From Lachnoanaerobaculum orale (GTDB taxonomy: Bacteria; Bacillota; Clostridia; Lachnospirales; Lachnospiraceae): a stretch of DNA of 64,000 nucleotides. The translations under genes and the position numbers were made by a program. Position 1 is the stretch's first letter, and each line of letters begins with the position of its first letter. Positions 16,051-25,260 of this stretch are shown here, piece by piece. The notes beneath the pieces were generated by a model. The model saw only the letters and a program-made list of their open reading frames with translations. It was not told where the DNA came from and searched no databases. The stretch is taken from NCBI RefSeq assembly GCF_003862485.1, contig NZ_RRCM01000001.1, positions 1,082,328-1,146,327 on the forward strand, in the 5' to 3' direction.

Positions 16051-17409
16051 TTTTCTGTCTTTCATCTCAACATATTCTTCATGCTCTTTTACAGCCATAT
16101 ATGCAGGTCTTATAATCTTGTCGGTATTTATAAGCTCTTCAATTCTGTGAGCGCTCCAACCCACTATCCTTGAGCAGGCAAATATAGGAGTATACAGTTC
16201 GGTAGGTAAGTCAAGCATACCGTAAACAAAGCCGCTGTAAAAATCAATATTTGCACTGACACCCTTGTAGATATGTCTTTCGGCTCCGATAACTTCAGGA
16301 GCAAGCCTCTCAACGGCACTGTAAAGTTTGAAATCATTGTCTCTGTGCTTTGCATGGGCAAGCTGTTTTACATACTGCTTGAAAATATTTGCACGAGGAT
16401 CCGAGAGTGAGTATACGGCGTGACCCATACCGTAGATAAGTCCGGATTTGTCAAAGGCCTCTTTTCTAAGCAATTTTAAAAGATATGATTTTATTTCTTC
16501 TTCATCATTTATATCGCTGATATTCTTTTTCATATCCTTGAACATCTCCACAACCTTTATATTGGCTCCTCCGTGCTTAGGTCCCTTCAATGATCCAAGT
16601 GCGGCGGCGATAGCAGAGTAGGTGTCGGTACCTGATGAAGTTACTACATGAGTTGTGAAGGTGGAGTTGTTACCGCCTCCATGCTCCATATGCAAAACCA
16701 TTGCCAGATCAAGTACTCTTGCCTCAAGATTTGTATACTTTCTGTCCTCTCTAAGCATCATAAGAATGTTTTCAGCGGTAGAAAGCTCATTTGAAGGTCG
16801 ATGGATGTACATACTTTTATCTCTTATATAGTGATTGTATGCATGGTAGCCGTATACACACATCATAGGAAAAGTAGCTATAAGATTGATACACTGTCTG
16901 AGGACATTTGCAAGTGAAGTATCATCAGCCTTTGTATCGTAAGCATACAATGTAAGTACGGATCTTGAGAGAGTATTCATCATATCCTTGCTTGGGGCTT
17001 TCATTATTACATCCCTTGTAAAGTTCTTCGGCAATGTCCTTTGCTCGCCAAGTAGGGTCCTGAAAGCTTTTAACTGTGCTTCAGTTGGAAGACTTCCGAA
17101 AAGCATCAGATATGCCACTTCTTCGAATCCGAATCTTTCTTCTTTAAGAAAGCCGTCTGTAATCTCATGTATATCAATACCCTGATATCTAAGCTCGCCG
17201 TCACAAGGAATTTTTTCTCCGTTTACCTTTTTGAATGAAGTAATCTCGGAAATTCTTGTAAGGCCTGCTCTTACACCTTCTCCCTGCAGATTCCTAAGTC
17301 CTCTCTGTACATCGTATTCTTTGTACAAAGCTTGGTTGATGGACAGATTAGAGAGACATTTGGCTGTCAAGTCCTCTATTTCCTTTGTTATCTTTTGATT
17401 GTATACCAT
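16048..17409 (-). CDS. gltA: Citrate synthase
   Basis: A 453-residue citrate synthase that condenses acetyl-CoA with oxaloacetate; in an anaerobe it most likely feeds 2-oxoglutarate and glutamate synthesis. The catalytic regions are visible: MEHGGGNNSTF, GSLKGPKHGGANIKVV with the first active-site His, and GMGHAVYSLSDPRA with the second His region. The length and N-terminal region fit the long clostridial type. The gene is alone on the minus strand, with GGAGGCAAC upstream of the ATG. 2-Methylcitrate synthase is an alternative, but no prp genes are nearby. Confidence 0.92.
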   Translation of the reverse strand: MVYNQKITKEIEDLTAKCLSNLSINQALYKEYDVQRGLRNLQGEGVRAGLTRISEITSFKKVNGEKIPCDGELRYQGIDIHEITDGFLKEERFGFEEVAYLMLFGSLPTEAQLKAFRTLLGEQRTLPKNFTRDVIMKAPSKDMMNTLSRSVLTLYAYDTKADDTSLANVLRQCINLIATFPMMCVYGYHAYNHYIRDKSMYIHRPSNELSTAENILMMLREDRKYTNLEARVLDLAMVLHMEHGGGNNSTFTTHVVTSSGTDTYSAIAAALGSLKGPKHGGANIKVVEMFKDMKKNISDINDEEEIKSYLLKLLRKEAFDKSGLIYGMGHAVYSLSDPRANIFKQYVKQLAHAKHRDNDFKLYSAVERLAPEVIGAERHIYKGVSANIDFYSGFVYGMLDLPTELYTPIFACSRIVGWSAHRIEELINTDKIIRPAYMAVKEHEEYVEMKDRK

Positions 17410-17633
17410 AGTTGCCTCCTTCTATATAAGTATACGATGATTTTTATTATCACCGTTTGTCTATAATTATACAACTTTTTTGCATATAATTAAATCCGAA
17501 ATTATTAGGAATCATTTCTGAAATAGCAAAAAATTTAATAAAAACCGTAAAAAAAATCTATGTAAAATAATCGTAATCAATATTAAAATAAGCTTACAAA
17601 TTAAACGAACCGAATATAAGGGAGGAAAAAACA
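17410..17633. promoter_or_regulatory. Divergent gltA/mglB control region
   Basis: This 224-base AT-rich region must hold the promoters of citrate synthase (minus) and mglB (plus). For gltA a TTGTAT-17-GATAAT pair can be read on the minus strand near 17440-17475. For mglB a TAAAAT hexamer near 17566 is the best -10, without a convincing -35. A 5-bp-arm inverted repeat GAAAT-N11-ATTTC (about 17498-17518) is a weak operator candidate. No clear catabolite-response element was found. Confidence 0.3.
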
Positions 17634-18743
17634 ATGAGATTGTTTAAAAAAGTATTAGCGGTATCAGTAGCATCTATGTGTGCTCTTTCATTAGCTGCAT
17701 GTGGCGGAAGCAAGAGTGCCGAGACAACAGCGGCAGCAAGCAGTGAGTCAAAGGAAGAGACTAAAGCCGGCGAGAGCGTTTCAGAGGCTGTAGCTGCTAC
17801 AGGTAAGGATGCAAAGGACATCAAAGTAGGCATTTCAATTTACAAGTTTGATGACAACTTTATGACACTTTATCGTAACGAGCTGGTTAGATATCTTACA
17901 GAAGACTGCGGTATTCCGAAAGATAATATAGTAGTTCAGGACGGTAAGAACGATCAGGCTGAGCAGACAAACCAGATCAACAACTTTATCGCAACAAAGG
18001 TTGACGTTATGATTCTTAACCTTGTACAGTCATCTTCAGCTCCTACAGTTACAGATCTTGCAAAAGAAGCAGGAATTCCTGTAGTTTATATCAACCGTGA
18101 GCCGGATGAGACAGAGGAGTCAAGATGGGCTTCAGACGGTATCAAGGCTACATATGTAGGTGCTGATGCTCGTCAGTCAGGAACATTCCAGGGTGAAGAA
18201 ATCGCAGAACTTGACAACAAGGGTGACATCAACGGTGACGGAACAGTTAAGTACATCATGATCCAGGGTGACCCTGAGAACATTGACGCACAGTACAGAA
18301 CAGAGTATTCAGTTAAGGCACTTACAGAGAAGAGCGGATTAAAGGCTGATGAGCTTCTTATCCAAAGAGGTGATTGGGATCAGGCTAAGGGACAGCAGAT
18401 TGCACAGGACGCACTTACACAGTATGGAAAAGACATCGAAGTTATCTTCTGTAACAATGATGCAATGGCACTTGGTGCACTTCAGGCTATCAATGCGGCA
18501 GGCAGAAAAGTCGGCGAAGACATCTATATCGTAGGTGTTGATGCACTTGCAGAGGCTGTACAGAACGTATCTGAAGGCAAGATGACAGGTACAGTATTTA
18601 ATGACTTTATCAGCCAGGCACAGGCGGCAGCAAAGGCGGCTATATCATTTACAAACGATGAGAAGGTTGACACAAAGATTCCTGTAGACTATGTAAAAGT
18701 TACAAAGGACAATGCGGCAGATATTTTAAAACTTGTAAAATAA
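17634..18743 (+). CDS. mglB: Galactose/glucose-binding lipoprotein
   Basis: A 369-residue binding protein of the galactose/methyl-galactoside importer. The signal peptide ends in lipobox LAAC with Cys23, followed by a Ser/Glu/Ala-rich linker (about 25-58). The periplasmic-binding-protein fold starts with KVGISIYKFDDNFMTLYRNE, typical of MglB, and contains VVYINREP and FCNNDAMALGALQA. GGAGG lies 8 bases upstream of the ATG. A perfect hairpin separates it from mglA, which should make the binding protein more abundant than the other subunits. Codon choice (AAC, ATC, GGT) suggests high expression. Ribose or another sugar cannot be fully excluded. Confidence 0.9.
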   Translation: MRLFKKVLAVSVASMCALSLAACGGSKSAETTAAASSESKEETKAGESVSEAVAATGKDAKDIKVGISIYKFDDNFMTLYRNELVRYLTEDCGIPKDNIVVQDGKNDQAEQTNQINNFIATKVDVMILNLVQSSSAPTVTDLAKEAGIPVVYINREPDETEESRWASDGIKATYVGADARQSGTFQGEEIAELDNKGDINGDGTVKYIMIQGDPENIDAQYRTEYSVKALTEKSGLKADELLIQRGDWDQAKGQQIAQDALTQYGKDIEVIFCNNDAMALGALQAINAAGRKVGEDIYIVGVDALAEAVQNVSEGKMTGTVFNDFISQAQAAAKAAISFTNDEKVDTKIPVDYVKVTKDNAADILKLVK

Positions 18744-18767
18744 TAAATTAATTTATGTAAACATCTT

Positions 18768-18796
18768 TCGGGTGTGCGCCTGCACACCCGATTTTT
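18768..18796 (+). terminator. Hairpin between mglB and mglA
   Basis: TCGGGTGTGC and GCACACCCGA form a perfect 10-bp stem with a 4-base loop, followed by TTTTT. It looks like a partial terminator or 3'-end stabiliser inside the operon. Confidence 0.85.
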
Positions 18797-18810
18797 GAAA
18801 GGAGCAAGGG

Positions 18811-20319
18811 ATGTCAGAGTACAGATTGGAAATGAGAGGGGTCTCAAAAAGTTTCCCGGGTGTAAAAGCACTTGACAATATCCATCTTAATGTAAGACCG
18901 GGCAGCGTACATGCTCTTATGGGTGAAAACGGAGCAGGCAAATCCACACTTATGAAATGTCTGTTCGGAATATATACAATGGATACCGGAGAGGTCTATG
19001 TAGACGGCGAAAAAATGAATATACTAAATCCCGATGATGCACTTCATAAGGGACTTGCAATGGTTCATCAGGAGTTACAGCCTGTACCTGCAAGATCTAT
19101 TGCTGAAAATATGTTTTTGGGAAGATATCCTACAATCAATTTCGGACCGCTTAAAGTAATAGACCATAAGAAGATGGAAAGTGAAGCCTCTAAATGGCTT
19201 AAAGAAGTAAAACTTAATGTAAATCCCAATGAATTACTTCAGACATTGTCTATTTCACAGATGCAGTCTGTAGAAATAGCAAAGGCTGTTTCAATGGGAG
19301 CAAAAATCATCATTTTGGATGAGCCGACATCATCACTTACAGAAAATGAGGTAAGTGGATTATTTAAGATAATAAGAGAATTAAGACAAAAAGGCGTATC
19401 TCTCATATATATTTCACATAAGATGGCGGAAATAAGAGAGATCGCAGATGATATAACTATCATGAGAGACGGTACCTATGTGGGAACATGGGAAGTAAAA
19501 GATATAAGTGACGGTGAAATCATAAAACAGATGGTAGGTAGAGAACTTTCAAATATCTATCCGCCGAAAAATGACGTAGAAAAAGGTGAAGTTATACTTA
19601 AGGTGGATAACCTTACAAGTATACATGAAAATATATTCAGAAACTGCTCATTTGAACTTAGAAGAGGTGAAATACTCGGATTCGGAGGGCTGGTAGGAGC
19701 AGGTAGAAGTGAACTTATGGAAGCCGTATTCGGACTCAGAAGTATTAAATCCGGAAAAGTATATATGAAGGGAAAGGAGCAGACCATTGCAAGGCCGAAA
19801 GATGCTATAAAGGACGGACTTGGAATGATTACAGAGGACAGAAGAGGTACCGGAATACTCGGTTGCCTTTCAATAGCCGATAATGTAGCTATTTCCTCAC
19901 TCAATAACTATCTTATAGCAGGTATTGCTTTGGATGACGGTAAGATAAAGAAGGTAGTTGATGAGAATGTAAGCAAGCTCAGTATAAAGACTCCAAGCAA
20001 TAAGACTCTTATACAGTCATTATCGGGAGGTAATCAGCAAAAGGTAATTATTGCAAGATGGCTTGCGAACAATCCGGATGTGCTTATAATGGATGAGCCT
20101 ACAAGAGGTATTGATGTAGGTGCAAAATATGAAATATATCAGATAATGATAAATTTGGCAAAACAGGGAAAGGGCATCATAATGATTTCTTCCGAGATGC
20201 CTGAACTTATCGGAATGTCAGATAGAATAATTGTTATGTGCAATGGCGAAATCACAGGTGAGGTTTCAGAATCTGAAGCAACACAGGAAAATATCATGTC
20301 ACTTGCAACAAAGTTTTAG
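18811..20319 (+). CDS. mglA: Sugar ABC transporter ATPase (MglA)
   Basis: A 502-residue ATPase with two fused nucleotide-binding domains, as in all CUT2-type sugar importers. The first domain has Walker A GENGAGKST (about 38-46) and LDEPTSSLTE; the second starts with GFGGLVGAGRSE and has signature LSGGNQQKV and Walker B LIMDEPTRGIDVGAK. The second-domain Walker A is degenerate, as is normal for this class. It is followed by mglC after 11 bases. AAAGGAG precedes the ATG. Energises uptake of the sugar bound by MglB. Confidence 0.92.
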   Translation: MSEYRLEMRGVSKSFPGVKALDNIHLNVRPGSVHALMGENGAGKSTLMKCLFGIYTMDTGEVYVDGEKMNILNPDDALHKGLAMVHQELQPVPARSIAENMFLGRYPTINFGPLKVIDHKKMESEASKWLKEVKLNVNPNELLQTLSISQMQSVEIAKAVSMGAKIIILDEPTSSLTENEVSGLFKIIRELRQKGVSLIYISHKMAEIREIADDITIMRDGTYVGTWEVKDISDGEIIKQMVGRELSNIYPPKNDVEKGEVILKVDNLTSIHENIFRNCSFELRRGEILGFGGLVGAGRSELMEAVFGLRSIKSGKVYMKGKEQTIARPKDAIKDGLGMITEDRRGTGILGCLSIADNVAISSLNNYLIAGIALDDGKIKKVVDENVSKLSIKTPSNKTLIQSLSGGNQQKVIIARWLANNPDVLIMDEPTRGIDVGAKYEIYQIMINLAKQGKGIIMISSEMPELIGMSDRIIVMCNGEITGEVSESEATQENIMSLATKF

Positions 20320-20330
20320 GAGGAGTACTG

Positions 20331-21317
20331 ATGAATACAAAATCTTTAGATATAAAGAAATTGTTGCTTGATAACGGTATAATAATAGTTCTGCTTTTAC
20401 TTGTACTTTTCACGGGTATTATGAAGGACAATTTCTTTTCAGCAAATAACTTAAGAAATGTTTTGGTAAATGTGGCACCGAGAGTTATAATCGCATTTGG
20501 TGTATCTGCCTGTCTTATAACAAAGGGTACTGACCTTTCAGCAGGTCGTCTAGTAGGACTTTCAGCATGTATCGCAGGTACTCTTTTGCAGAACAAGGAC
20601 TATGCAAACAAGATGTTCCCGAACCTTGGCGACATGAATATCTTTTTGGTACTTTTGATTTCAGTTGCAATATGTGCGGTATTCGGATTTATCAACGGTG
20701 TAGTTGTAGCACATCTTAATGTCCCTGCATTTATCGGAACTTTGGGAATGCAGCTTATAGTATACGGTGTATGCCTTGTTTATACAAAGGCCGAGCCTAT
20801 CGGAGGATACAGAACAGCTTATACTACAGTTGCTACAGGTAATTTCCTTAAAATACCTTATCTTTTCATCTATGCACTTATAATAGGATTTATTATGTGG
20901 TTTGTATTTAACAAGACCAGACATGGTAAGTATATGTATGCAATCGGTGGAAACGAAGCTGCAGCGGAGGTTTCAGGCGTTAATGTTAAGAAGACAAAGA
21001 TTATCATCTACACATCTGCAGCGGTACTCTATGCAGTGGCAGGCTTTTTACTTGGTGCAAAATCAGGCGGTTCATCTGTAAACATGGGTGCTTCATACGA
21101 ACTTGAGGCAATCGCGGCTTGTACTATCGGCGGTGTATCCGTAAACGGCGGTATCGGTAGAATATCAGGTTGTGTAATCGGTGTTTTGGTGTTCGAGCTT
21201 TTGAAATCATCAATGCAATTCCTCGGCATCAAGCCTGACTTCCAGTTCATAGTACAGGGTATTATCATAGTTGTGGCTATCGCACTTGATATCAGAAAAT
21301 ATATACAGAAGAAGTAA
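20331..21317 (+). CDS. mglC: Sugar ABC transporter permease (MglC)
   Basis: A 328-residue membrane permease of the CUT2 family with about eight to ten hydrophobic segments. Family hallmarks include TDLSAGRLVGLSA, a conserved AVGGNEAAAEVSGV-like AIGGNEAAAEVSG segment, and EAIAACTIGGVSVNGGIG near the C-terminus. AGGAGG lies 9 bases before the ATG. It is the last gene of the mgl operon, which is closed by a strong terminator. Confidence 0.92.
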   Translation: MNTKSLDIKKLLLDNGIIIVLLLLVLFTGIMKDNFFSANNLRNVLVNVAPRVIIAFGVSACLITKGTDLSAGRLVGLSACIAGTLLQNKDYANKMFPNLGDMNIFLVLLISVAICAVFGFINGVVVAHLNVPAFIGTLGMQLIVYGVCLVYTKAEPIGGYRTAYTTVATGNFLKIPYLFIYALIIGFIMWFVFNKTRHGKYMYAIGGNEAAAEVSGVNVKKTKIIIYTSAAVLYAVAGFLLGAKSGGSSVNMGASYELEAIAACTIGGVSVNGGIGRISGCVIGVLVFELLKSSMQFLGIKPDFQFIVQGIIIVVAIALDIRKYIQKK

Positions 21318-21330
21318 TTGATTAAATATA

Positions 21331-21368
21331 AAAGTCCACCGATGACATAAAGCATTGGTGGGCTTTTT
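21331..21368 (+). terminator. Terminator of the mgl operon
   Basis: AAAGTCCACCGATG and CATTGGTGGGCTTT form a long stem with one G-T pair, followed by a T run. Confidence 0.85.
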
Positions 21369-21401
21369 GTATACAGGAACGTATTTAACTTAATAATAAT
21401 A

Positions 21402-22349
21402 TCATTCTTTCAAATTCTCTTCATAATATTTTTCAAGCTCCGACATAAACTTACTCTGTGGTACATGTGTCTGCACAGTCATATACGGCTGGTCTGTAAG
21501 CGGAAGTTCAATCCTATCCATATTTTTTCTGTATTCCTGTAAATCTACTCCCATTTTTTCTTTAAATATTCTATTTAAATATCTGCTGTCGGAAAAACCT
21601 GTTTCACAACAAATATCATTTATTCTAAGATTGGTCTTGGTAATCAATGAGAATGCATGATCAAATCTGATGCTGTTTAAGTATGCGGTAAATGTCATTC
21701 CGGTCATTTTCTTTATAAAATGTGATACATAATAAGTAGATAGGGACACTAAATCAGCTATATCTGTCAGGGATATATTTTCGGCATGGTGTTCAAAAAT
21801 AAAGTCTGTAATTTTTTGAAGATGCTTTGCCTTTGATTTACTTTGCTTTGTACTTTGTTCATCAATAAATGGATTGGCTACTTTAGTAAGTTGATATATG
21901 AGATCCAGTACCTTTGCAGAAGCACCGATTTCAGTAAAATCAGTGTCACTTGCATAGCACATGGCACACTCAAAAACAGTTTTATACAGTGAATTATACT
22001 TTTCATCATATTTTATATGGTTTGTCTTATAAATGATATCAGGAGCGATATTTTTATATAAAGCGTGATTTATCAAAAATATAACTATTTTATTGTGGTT
22101 TTTATGACTGTAGAATGAATGCGGCTGATATCTGTTGACTATGTAGATATCATTTTTCTTTAGTGAAAATACTTCATTATCAATTACGAGATCGATGCTG
22201 CCGTCAAGAAGCATACCGATTTCCAAATCGGAGTGACAGTGTACACATCTTGAAAGTATCTCAATCATTAACATAGCAAGTGAATTTGTTTTTGTATGTC
22301 TGATAATCTCATATTCTGTTTTTATACTTTTGTTGAAGTCAAAATCCAT
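21402..22349 (-). CDS. AraC-family transcriptional regulator
   Basis: A 315-residue regulator with an N-terminal cupin-like sensor domain (about residues 20-130; GMLLDGSIDLVIDNEVFSL-like segment and NRYQPHSFYSH) and a C-terminal double helix-turn-helix of the AraC type (about 185-285; LSTYYVSHFIKKMTGMTF and CCETGFSDSRYLNRIFKEKMG in pieces). It is transcribed divergently from xylA, so it most likely senses xylose or a related sugar and controls the xyl genes. The ATG has AAGGAT upstream. The effector is inferred from position only. Confidence 0.88.
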   Translation of the reverse strand: MDFDFNKSIKTEYEIIRHTKTNSLAMLMIEILSRCVHCHSDLEIGMLLDGSIDLVIDNEVFSLKKNDIYIVNRYQPHSFYSHKNHNKIVIFLINHALYKNIAPDIIYKTNHIKYDEKYNSLYKTVFECAMCYASDTDFTEIGASAKVLDLIYQLTKVANPFIDEQSTKQSKSKAKHLQKITDFIFEHHAENISLTDIADLVSLSTYYVSHFIKKMTGMTFTAYLNSIRFDHAFSLITKTNLRINDICCETGFSDSRYLNRIFKEKMGVDLQEYRKNMDRIELPLTDQPYMTVQTHVPQSKFMSELEKYYEENLKE

Positions 22350-22447
22350 AAAAAATCCTTATATTATAAAATCCGGCATTTTAAAAACCAAGTAAAAATT
22401 TTTTGTTTCTTTGATGCCAATTCAAGTATATTTCAAACTATATATTA

Positions 22448-22469
22448 TAGCAATATAAAATAGCAATAT
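22448..22469. repeat. Direct repeat in the araC/xylA control region
   Basis: TAGCAATAT occurs at 22448-22456 and again at 22461-22469, 13 bases apart and about 35 bases upstream of the xylA promoter. Direct repeats of this kind can be AraC-type half-sites, although the spacing is shorter than the usual 21 bases. Confidence 0.4.
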
Positions 22470-22499
22470 TAACGTCAATACATAACAAGATTACCAACA

Positions 22500-22527
22500 T
22501 TTACATATAAAAAGCGGTTATTATAGT
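22500..22527 (+). promoter_or_regulatory. Promoter of xylA
   Basis: -35 TTTACA at 22500-22505, 16-bp spacer, -10 TATAGT at 22522-22527. Transcription would start near 22534 and leave a 63-base leader. Confidence 0.5.
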
Positions 22528-22596
22528 TATACATGGAAAGAAGAGTGTGGAATAAAGAACAACATTATATTTATTATTTTTAAAGGAGAGATATTT

Positions 22597-23916
22597 ATGA
22601 AAGAATTTTTTCCAAGTATACCAACTATAAAGTTTGAAGGTAAAGACAGTAAAAATCCGCTAAGCTTCAAATATTATGATGCTAAAAGGGTGATAATGGG
22701 TAAGACAATGGAAGAGCATTTATCATTTGCTATGGCATGGTGGCATAATCTTTGTGCATGCGGTGTAGACATGTTCGGACAGGGTACTATAGATAAATCA
22801 TTCGGAGCGCTACCGGGCACAATGGAGCATGCAAAGGCGAAAGTGGATGCAGGAATCGAATTTATGCAAAAACTTGGAATAAAGTATTATTGTTTCCACG
22901 ATACGGATATCGTACCTGAGGATCAGGAAGACATCAATGTTACAAATGCAAGATTAGATGAGATTACAGATTATATTTTGGAAAAGACTAAGGGCACAGA
23001 TATTAAATGTCTTTGGACAACTTGCAATATGTTCAGTAATCCGAGATTTATGAACGGTGCCGGAAGCTCAAACAGTGCGGATGTATTCTGCTTTGCAGCC
23101 GCACAGGCTAAAAAAGGCCTTGAAAATGCGGTAAAGCTTGGAGCAAAGGGGTTTGTATTCTGGGGCGGCAGAGAAGGTTATGAGACACTTCTGAATACAG
23201 ATATGAAACTTGAAGAAGAGAATATAGCGACACTCTTTACAATGTGCAGAGATTATGGCAGAAGTATCGGATTTATGGGGGATTTCTATATTGAACCGAA
23301 ACCGAAGGAGCCTATGAAGCATCAGTACGACTTTGATGCGGCAACCGCAATAGGTTTTTTAAGAAAATATGGTCTTGATAAGGACTTTAAAATGAACATT
23401 GAAGCAAATCACGCTACACTGGCAGGACATACCTTCCAGCATGAGCTTAGAGTATGTGCGGTAAACGGTATGATAGGCTCTGTGGATGCAAATCAGGGAG
23501 ATACATTGCTTGGATGGGATACCGACCAATTCCCTACAAATGTCTATGACACTACCTTGGCTATGTATGAAATACTGAAGGCGGGCGGACTTCGCGGAGG
23601 ATTAAACTTTGACTCAAAGAACCGCAGACCAAGCAATACAGCTGATGATATGTTCTACGGATTTATAGCAGGTATGGATGCCTTTGCACTTGGACTTATT
23701 AAAGCGGCGGAAATTATAGAAGACGGAAGAATAGATGAGTTCGTGAAGGAAAGATATGCAAGCTATAATTCCGGAATAGGCGAAAAGATAAGAAAAAGAG
23801 CCGTTACACTGGTAGAGTGTGCGGAGTATGCGGCTAAGTTAAAGAAGCCTGAGCTTCCTGATTCAGGCAAGCAGGAATATCTTGAGAGCGTGGTAAATAA
23901 TATATTGTTCGGATAA
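22597..23916 (+). CDS. xylA: Xylose isomerase
   Basis: A 439-residue enzyme that converts D-xylose to D-xylulose in the cytoplasm. Signature regions include [10 protein letters not shown] (catalytic His region), [11 protein letters not shown] and [15 protein letters not shown] with metal ligands. The length matches the long class II xylose isomerases of Firmicutes. AAAGGAG lies upstream of the ATG. It is followed by xylFGH, so uptake and the first catabolic step are encoded together; no xylulokinase gene is seen in the window. Confidence 0.97.
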   Translation: MKEFFPSIPTIKFEGKDSKNPLSFKYYDAKRVIMGKTMEEHLSFAMAWWHNLCACGVDMFGQGTIDKSFGALPGTMEHAKAKVDAGIEFMQKLGIKYYCFHDTDIVPEDQEDINVTNARLDEITDYILEKTKGTDIKCLWTTCNMFSNPRFMNGAGSSNSADVFCFAAAQAKKGLENAVKLGAKGFVFWGGREGYETLLNTDMKLEEENIATLFTMCRDYGRSIGFMGDFYIEPKPKEPMKHQYDFDAATAIGFLRKYGLDKDFKMNIEANHATLAGHTFQHELRVCAVNGMIGSVDANQGDTLLGWDTDQFPTNVYDTTLAMYEILKAGGLRGGLNFDSKNRRPSNTADDMFYGFIAGMDAFALGLIKAAEIIEDGRIDEFVKERYASYNSGIGEKIRKRAVTLVECAEYAAKLKKPELPDSGKQEYLESVVNNILFG

Positions 23917-23961
23917 TAATAAAAATGATTAATATAATTTTGAAATGTTAAGGAGGAAGTT

Positions 23962-25161
23962 ATGAAATTGAAGAAATTATGTGCTTTTGTATTGGCCGGT
24001 ATGATGGCTGTGTCATTGGCAGCATGTACAGACGGAAACGGACCTGAGCCGTCAAAGGATGCACAGTCACAGACTGAGAGTTCAAATGCGGAGAGCGGTT
24101 CACAAAAGACGGATGCAAAGGGAAATAAGATAGGTATTTCAATGCCTACAAAGTCACTTGAGAGATGGAACAGAGACGGTTCATACTTAGAGAAAGAGTT
24201 TGAGAAAGCCGGATATAATGTATCTTTGACATATTCCGACAATAAGATTGACCAGCAGGTAAAGGATATAGAGGGACTTATTGCGGACAAGGTTGACCTT
24301 TTGGTAGTTGCGGCAATTGACGGAGAGTCATTAGCACAGGTATTATCTGAAGCAAAGAATCAGAATATTCCTGTTATTGCTTACGACAGACTTATTATGA
24401 ATACAGATGCTATATCATATTATGTATCGTTTGATAATTATACTGTAGGAAAACTCCAGGGAGAGTTTGTAGCAGATAAGCTCGGACTTGCAAATGCAGG
24501 AGATAAAAAGTTTAATGTAGAATTTACCGGTGGTGATCCGGCTGACAATAATGCAAAGTTTTTCTTCAACGGTGCAATGGACGTTATAAAGCCTTATATA
24601 GATAAGGGAACAGTAGTGGTACCGTCAGGTCAGACTACATTTGAACAGGTCGGTACGGCGCAGTGGGATACTTCAAAGGCTTTGTCAAGATTCCAAAATA
24701 TCTTAGGCTCTTATTATTCAAACGGAACAAGGCTTGATGCTGCAATATGTTCAAATGACTCAACAGCACTTGGAGTTACTCAAGCCATTCAATCGGATTA
24801 TGCAGGAAACAATGAAATCATTATCACAGGACAGGACGGTGATGAGGCAAATCTGGCAAATATTATAGACGGAAAGCAGACAATGACAGTATATAAGGCG
24901 GTTGCAAATGAAGCGGTTGCTACACTTAATTTGGGAGAAGCTATACTAAAGGGTGAAAAACCGGATGCATCATTGATTGAGAAGTCAGGCTGGAGCTTTG
25001 ATTGTACATATGATACATCATCATATAATAACGGTTCTGCCGTAATACCTTCATATCTTTTAGTTCCTGTAACGGTTACCAAAGACAATATTCAAAAGGA
25101 ATTGATTGATACAGGCTATTATACAATGGGAAGTGACGGATACCCACATCCTGTACAATAA
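23962..25161 (+). CDS. xylF: Xylose-binding lipoprotein
   Basis: A 399-residue sugar-binding protein with lipobox LAAC (Cys22) and a Ser/Glu-rich linker. The mature domain begins IGISMPTKSLERWNRDGSYL, typical of XylF-type D-xylose-binding proteins, and contains DLLVVAAIDGESLAQVL and CSNDSTALGVTQAIQ. AAGGAGG lies 7 bases before the ATG. Position directly after xylA supports xylose. A hairpin lies between it and xylG, as in the mgl operon. Confidence 0.9.
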   Translation: MKLKKLCAFVLAGMMAVSLAACTDGNGPEPSKDAQSQTESSNAESGSQKTDAKGNKIGISMPTKSLERWNRDGSYLEKEFEKAGYNVSLTYSDNKIDQQVKDIEGLIADKVDLLVVAAIDGESLAQVLSEAKNQNIPVIAYDRLIMNTDAISYYVSFDNYTVGKLQGEFVADKLGLANAGDKKFNVEFTGGDPADNNAKFFFNGAMDVIKPYIDKGTVVVPSGQTTFEQVGTAQWDTSKALSRFQNILGSYYSNGTRLDAAICSNDSTALGVTQAIQSDYAGNNEIIITGQDGDEANLANIIDGKQTMTVYKAVANEAVATLNLGEAILKGEKPDASLIEKSGWSFDCTYDTSSYNNGSAVIPSYLLVPVTVTKDNIQKELIDTGYYTMGSDGYPHPVQ

Positions 25162-25196
25162 ATATTTATACTCTAGGTTTTCTTAGTAGTACATTA

Positions 25197-25221
25197 TTGG
25201 AGGCAAAGCATTTGCCTCCAA
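25197..25221 (+). promoter_or_regulatory. Hairpin between xylF and xylG
   Basis: TTGGAGGCAAA and TTTGCCTCCAA form a perfect 11-bp stem with loop GCA. There is no T run after it, so it is more likely an mRNA-stabilising element at the xylF 3' end than a terminator. Confidence 0.75.
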
Positions 25222-25260
25222 AATCATAACATTGGCATATTTGTCGGAAAGGCGGATATA

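Noticed and set aside
17410-17633. Catabolite-response element upstream of mglB
   Set aside because: No match to the usual TGAAANCGNTTNCA pattern was found, only weak short inverted repeats.
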